DNA of 64,000 nt from Catellicoccus marimammalium (GTDB lineage: Bacteria > Bacillota > Bacilli > Lactobacillales > Catellicoccaceae). The stretch lies in NCBI RefSeq assembly GCF_965139335.1, contig NZ_CBCSEL010000002.1; one strand, given 5' to 3'. Shown here in pieces: positions 61,366 through 64,000 of the stretch. A program made the translations under genes and the position numbers. Position 1 is the first letter of the stretch. Every line of letters begins with the position of its first letter. Under the pieces are notes generated by a model. It ran no database searches. It had not been told where the DNA came from and was given only the letters and a program-made list of their open reading frames with translations.

Positions 61366-62118
61366 CTATCCATTAATCGTCATTCGTTGTACTAAATTTT
61401 GATATTCTTCTGTTTTCCCTTGTGTATTGATAAACGTAGCGAGTTCATCTACAGATACTTTATCTTCTGGGTTTCTTGGCTCCATATAAGAGTTTCCATC
61501 ATCATCCACTGTAGGAACTCCACCTGTAGTGTAAAAATACATTTTTTGGCCATCTTCACTAGGAACAAACATTGGACTGCCTCCTGCACCTACCACTTGT
61601 TTATTTTCAAAGACATATCCATAACTTCCACCTTCATTGAAATATTCTGGTTTCGCCTCTTTTGTTCCTTTTGCTTTGTATGCATAATCATTACCATTCC
61701 AAAGACTTCCTGGTGGATTCTCTTTGACATATAAAATACTTGCCGCAAGTAAATTACGTACGTTGCTTCCAATTTCTTCTCCTGTCACTTGCGTTTCTTT
61801 TTCCTCGGTTGTAGATTCTGTCACTTCTGTAGTCGATGGTGTTGTACTTTCTTTTTCTTTTGTACTAGAAGAAGATTGAACACTTGAGACTGAAGAAATA
61901 CTTTCTTGATGCTCTTTTGAATGATCTTCTTTAGGTTTCATTAAAAAATAAAAACCAAAGAGAAGTAATAAAAGAAGGAAAAGAATCACAATGATAATCA
62001 TTCCTCTTTTCTTTTTTGGTTTTTTTGATGGTTCATTTTCGTTTAAATTTTTACCACATCGGTCACAAAACTTAGCATTTTCTTTCGTTTCATGACCACA
62101 ATTTGGACAAAAACTCAT
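61366..62118 (-). CDS. Zinc-ribbon membrane protein, module A only (unknown function)
   Basis: 250 residues. Zinc ribbon CPNCG...CDRCG (4-22), a basic KKPKKKRG, one membrane helix (about 40-60), a Ser/Thr/Glu linker and an outside domain (about 118-245) with LLAASILYVKENP, YAYKAKG, KMYFYTTGG and VDELATFINTQGKTEEY, the same order as module A of the 59848 protein. Both end in the residues ING. Upstream of and probably co-transcribed with that gene. Confidence 0.8.
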   Translation of the reverse strand: MSFCPNCGHETKENAKFCDRCGKNLNENEPSKKPKKKRGMIIIVILFLLLLLLFGFYFLMKPKEDHSKEHQESISSVSSVQSSSSTKEKESTTPSTTEVTESTTEEKETQVTGEEIGSNVRNLLAASILYVKENPPGSLWNGNDYAYKAKGTKEAKPEYFNEGGSYGYVFENKQVVGAGGSPMFVPSEDGQKMYFYTTGGVPTVDDDGNSYMEPRNPEDKVSVDELATFINTQGKTEEYQNLVQRMTING

Positions 62119-62307
62119 CTTTTTTCTCCTTTAATCATAGATATTCATAGAACTATAATAAAAAATCGAAGATTCCACTATAATTTTTATTTGAAAAATT
62201 CTCTTCTTTATTAAGAAATAAAAGAACTCCTTCAAGCATAAAAACTCAGACACAAAAAGAAAAAAGAGTTAAACTAAAGAAAAATACAGACAAAGGACGG
62301 ATTAACG

Positions 62308-62517
62308 ATGGGCGCAATTTTTATTTTTATTCTTTTCTCTTTTATCATTTTTTTGCTAGGGCGTTTTTGTATGTTATTTTGCATCCACTTTTTTGAATTT
62401 TTAGTTTCCAAAAACAAAACATGGACCCGTTTCAAAAACATGGTCTTTTGTACTTTTTGGCAGACCCTATGCATTTTTCGTAAAGCAGATCAATTCCCTT
62501 GGAAAGAAAACCAATAA
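62308..62517 (+). CDS. Possible small membrane protein
   Basis: 69 residues beginning MGAIFIFILFSFIIFLLG, one or two hydrophobic helices, then a basic, aromatic C-terminal part ending FPWKENQ. An AAGGACGG sequence 7 bases before the ATG is a passable ribosome site, and a strong terminator follows directly. No family recognised. The reverse strand also has an open frame, but without a ribosome site. Moderate doubt that it is expressed. Confidence 0.45.
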   Translation: MGAIFIFILFSFIIFLLGRFCMLFCIHFFEFLVSKNKTWTRFKNMVFCTFWQTLCIFRKADQFPWKENQ

Positions 62518-62520
62518 TAA

Positions 62521-62548
62521 AAAAGACGAGGAATACTCCTCGTCTTTT
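62521..62548. terminator. Bidirectional terminator, small membrane gene / zinc-ribbon gene
   Basis: A 12-bp perfect stem AAAAGACGAGGA/TCCTCGTCTTTT with a 4-base loop, T-rich on both sides. Confidence 0.9.
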
Positions 62549-63817
62549 CTAGTTTGCATAAGTAGTTTCAATAATGACAGATTCATCGATAGAAGAACCA
62601 TCTTCATCTATCGTTTCTTTCACTTCTACTTCTTCTTCTACTTCTGTTGTGTCTTTTGTATCTACAGATTTTTCTTTTGTCTTTGTTTTCTCTTCATCCA
62701 TCAAGTCTGTAAAAGCATCGATCAAGGCTTTATCTTGCGTTGGAACAAAGTTCATCGCATCTCCACGAGCAGTATCTCCTACAGCCTCTGGTAAATGAGC
62801 GACATAGACTTCTGGTTTGCCATCATGAAGAACAAATAGGTAGCGATATCCTTTCGCATTTTCACTTGTGCCATAATAAGCACCAATCACTTGGTAGCCA
62901 GAAGAAGTTTCTTGCATAGAAACATCCGCAAATTTTCCTTCCATAGATAATAAGCAATCGTTCTTATCTTCAATCTTATTCACAATTTTTTGATCTTTAA
63001 ATTGAATACTTTCCGCTTTTGGATCTAATGTCGCAGGTTCATACATTTGATCAACCGTTTTTTGCCATTTTTCCATAACTTCATTCAATAATTTTTGTTG
63101 TTCTGTTTCTCTTGGCTCTGCTTTTTCTTTTTTCTTCGCTTTTTTCTTTGGTTTTTCTTTCTTCTTAGCTTCAATAAATTCTAATTGATTACTATATTCT
63201 GTTACTGCAGTCACTACTTTGTCTTCTGACATTTTTTCAGCTAATTTATCCAAGGAAATCGTTGCCATTGGCGTTACTTTTGCATCTTTTGGATATTCAG
63301 AATATAGATTTACTTCTTTTCCACCATCGGTTAATACATACCCTTGTCCTTGTTTTTTCGGTAATTCATAAGTGCAATAGAAGTCTGCTTTTGCGGCTTT
63401 TTTCGCTTTTTCATCTAAAGGAATTTCACGCACTTTTAAGTCTTTTTGGTGCCAGTTAGACCATTTTGCCTCTCCTTCAACGGTTGTTCCATACCATGAA
63501 ACAGAAGCAGCTAAAAAGGCTGGATTTTCTGCAAATTGAGCTTCAATAGTTTTTGGTGGAACTACATTTTTATCTTTTTTAATAACGTCTTTCTTTTGTT
63601 CTTGTTTTGGTTCATTTTTCGCAGGTGTTTTTGGTTTTTCTTCATTTTTCATAAACCACCATAGTCCGCCACCTAATAAAAGAACGACGACCGTAATCGC
63701 AATAACAATAATCCATTCTTGTTTTGGATCTTTGGAACTTTTTACTTTTTCGCCACATTCCGGACAAAATTCGGTTTCATCACGTAATTCAGTATGACAA
63801 TTCTTACATTTCTTCAT
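62549..63817 (-). CDS. Zinc-ribbon membrane protein, modules A+B (unknown function)
   Basis: 422 residues. Zinc ribbon (CKNCH...CPECG), membrane helix (about 35-56), Lys-rich linker, module A (about 93-210, NPAFLAASVSWYG), a Lys/Glu stretch, module B (about 238-370, VMEKWQKTVDQMYE, GYQVIGAYYGTSENAKGYRYLFVLHDGKPEV) and an acidic tail instead of module C. It is clearly paralogous to the 59848 protein. Function unknown; the layout suggests an envelope sensor or stress protein. Confidence 0.8.
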   Translation of the reverse strand: MKKCKNCHTELRDETEFCPECGEKVKSSKDPKQEWIIVIAITVVVLLLGGGLWWFMKNEEKPKTPAKNEPKQEQKKDVIKKDKNVVPPKTIEAQFAENPAFLAASVSWYGTTVEGEAKWSNWHQKDLKVREIPLDEKAKKAAKADFYCTYELPKKQGQGYVLTDGGKEVNLYSEYPKDAKVTPMATISLDKLAEKMSEDKVVTAVTEYSNQLEFIEAKKKEKPKKKAKKKEKAEPRETEQQKLLNEVMEKWQKTVDQMYEPATLDPKAESIQFKDQKIVNKIEDKNDCLLSMEGKFADVSMQETSSGYQVIGAYYGTSENAKGYRYLFVLHDGKPEVYVAHLPEAVGDTARGDAMNFVPTQDKALIDAFTDLMDEEKTKTKEKSVDTKDTTEVEEEVEVKETIDEDGSSIDESVIIETTYAN

Positions 63818-63908
63818 TTTATCTTCCTAAAGAACGCTTCATCTTTTCTATACGTAAAAGGAATCATAATCGTTCTTCTGTTTCTCCTTTTTTTACTTTC
63901 TATAACAA

Positions 63909-63920
63909 GTATAATTATAC
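63909..63920 (-). promoter_or_regulatory. Palindromic -10 region of the 62549 gene
   Basis: GTATAATTATAC is a perfect 12-bp palindrome containing TATAAT on the minus strand (63914-63919), about 97 bases upstream of the ATG. No good -35 is visible. It could be a promoter core or an operator over it. Confidence 0.4.
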
Positions 63921-64000
63921 ACAATATCTAAGAAAGATAGTATGTATTCTTGAAAGATTTCTTTCTTTTTCGCAAAAAAGAACAAAATATTTTTTGGCTT

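Noticed and set aside
62274..62474. Minus-strand frame opposite the small membrane protein gene
   Set aside because: No ribosome site, odd composition, and it lies antisense to the better-supported plus-strand frame.

Overview
The window is chromosomal DNA from a low-GC Gram-positive bacterium of the order Lactobacillales. Gene content and order look Enterococcaceae-like, for example ispE-adcC-adcB-purR-glmU-prs, dltXABCD, ricA-mutS-mutL-ruvA-ruvB, and an LPXTG wall protein. I cannot name the species. Most genes lie on the minus strand, which suggests one replichore with transcription following the fork. I see no rRNA, tRNA, CRISPR array, insertion sequence or prophage. Almost every gene starts with ATG behind a strong GGAGG-type site, and many promoters are extended -10 (TGN-TATAAT).

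Region 1 (1-10.1 kb) holds pnp and rpsO (minus), def (plus), the dltXABCD operon for D-alanylation of teichoic acids (minus; dltX is a 54-residue microprotein), then tgt, yajC and a ComN-like gene (plus). Region 2 (10.1-22.9 kb) has two minus-strand housekeeping runs: tmk-holB-ricT-yabA-rsmI, and rnc-smc-HAD phosphatase-ftsY-dnaX-ebfC-recR. Region 3 (22.9-36.1 kb) carries a lipid-linked sugar transferase pair (GT2 plus a GT-C-like membrane protein), queA, two small unknown genes, and the long run ymdB-ricA-mutS-mutL-ruvA-ruvB, preceded by rny.

Region 4 (36.2-49.6 kb) has rodZ-like, pgsA, a short CinA and recA, two M16 peptidase-like genes (ymfF/ymfH), an OatA-like O-acetyltransferase, prs, and the ispE-adcC-adcB-purR-glmU run. 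Region 5 (49.7-54.9 kb) is gltX-cysS-mrnC-rlmB-rae1 followed by a very divergent sigma factor at the position where sigH sits in Bacillus. Region 6 (55-64 kb) is the most accessory part: a 1353-residue LPXTG protein with nine alternating Cna-B repeats, a pair of tiny DUF1659/DUF2922-like genes, and three paralogous zinc-ribbon membrane proteins with shared extracytoplasmic modules, plus a small membrane protein.

Functionally the window is rich in RNA processing and decay (pnp, rny, ricT, ricA, rnc, mrnC, rae1, rlmB), DNA replication and repair (dnaX, holB, recR, recA, mutSL, ruvAB, smc), and cell envelope functions (dlt, GT pair, OatA-like, LPXTG protein, zinc-ribbon proteins). The best candidates for something undescribed are the modular zinc-ribbon trio, the alternating-repeat surface protein, the divergent sigma factor, and the GT2/GT-C pair. 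All functional calls rest on reading the sequence; no searches were run.
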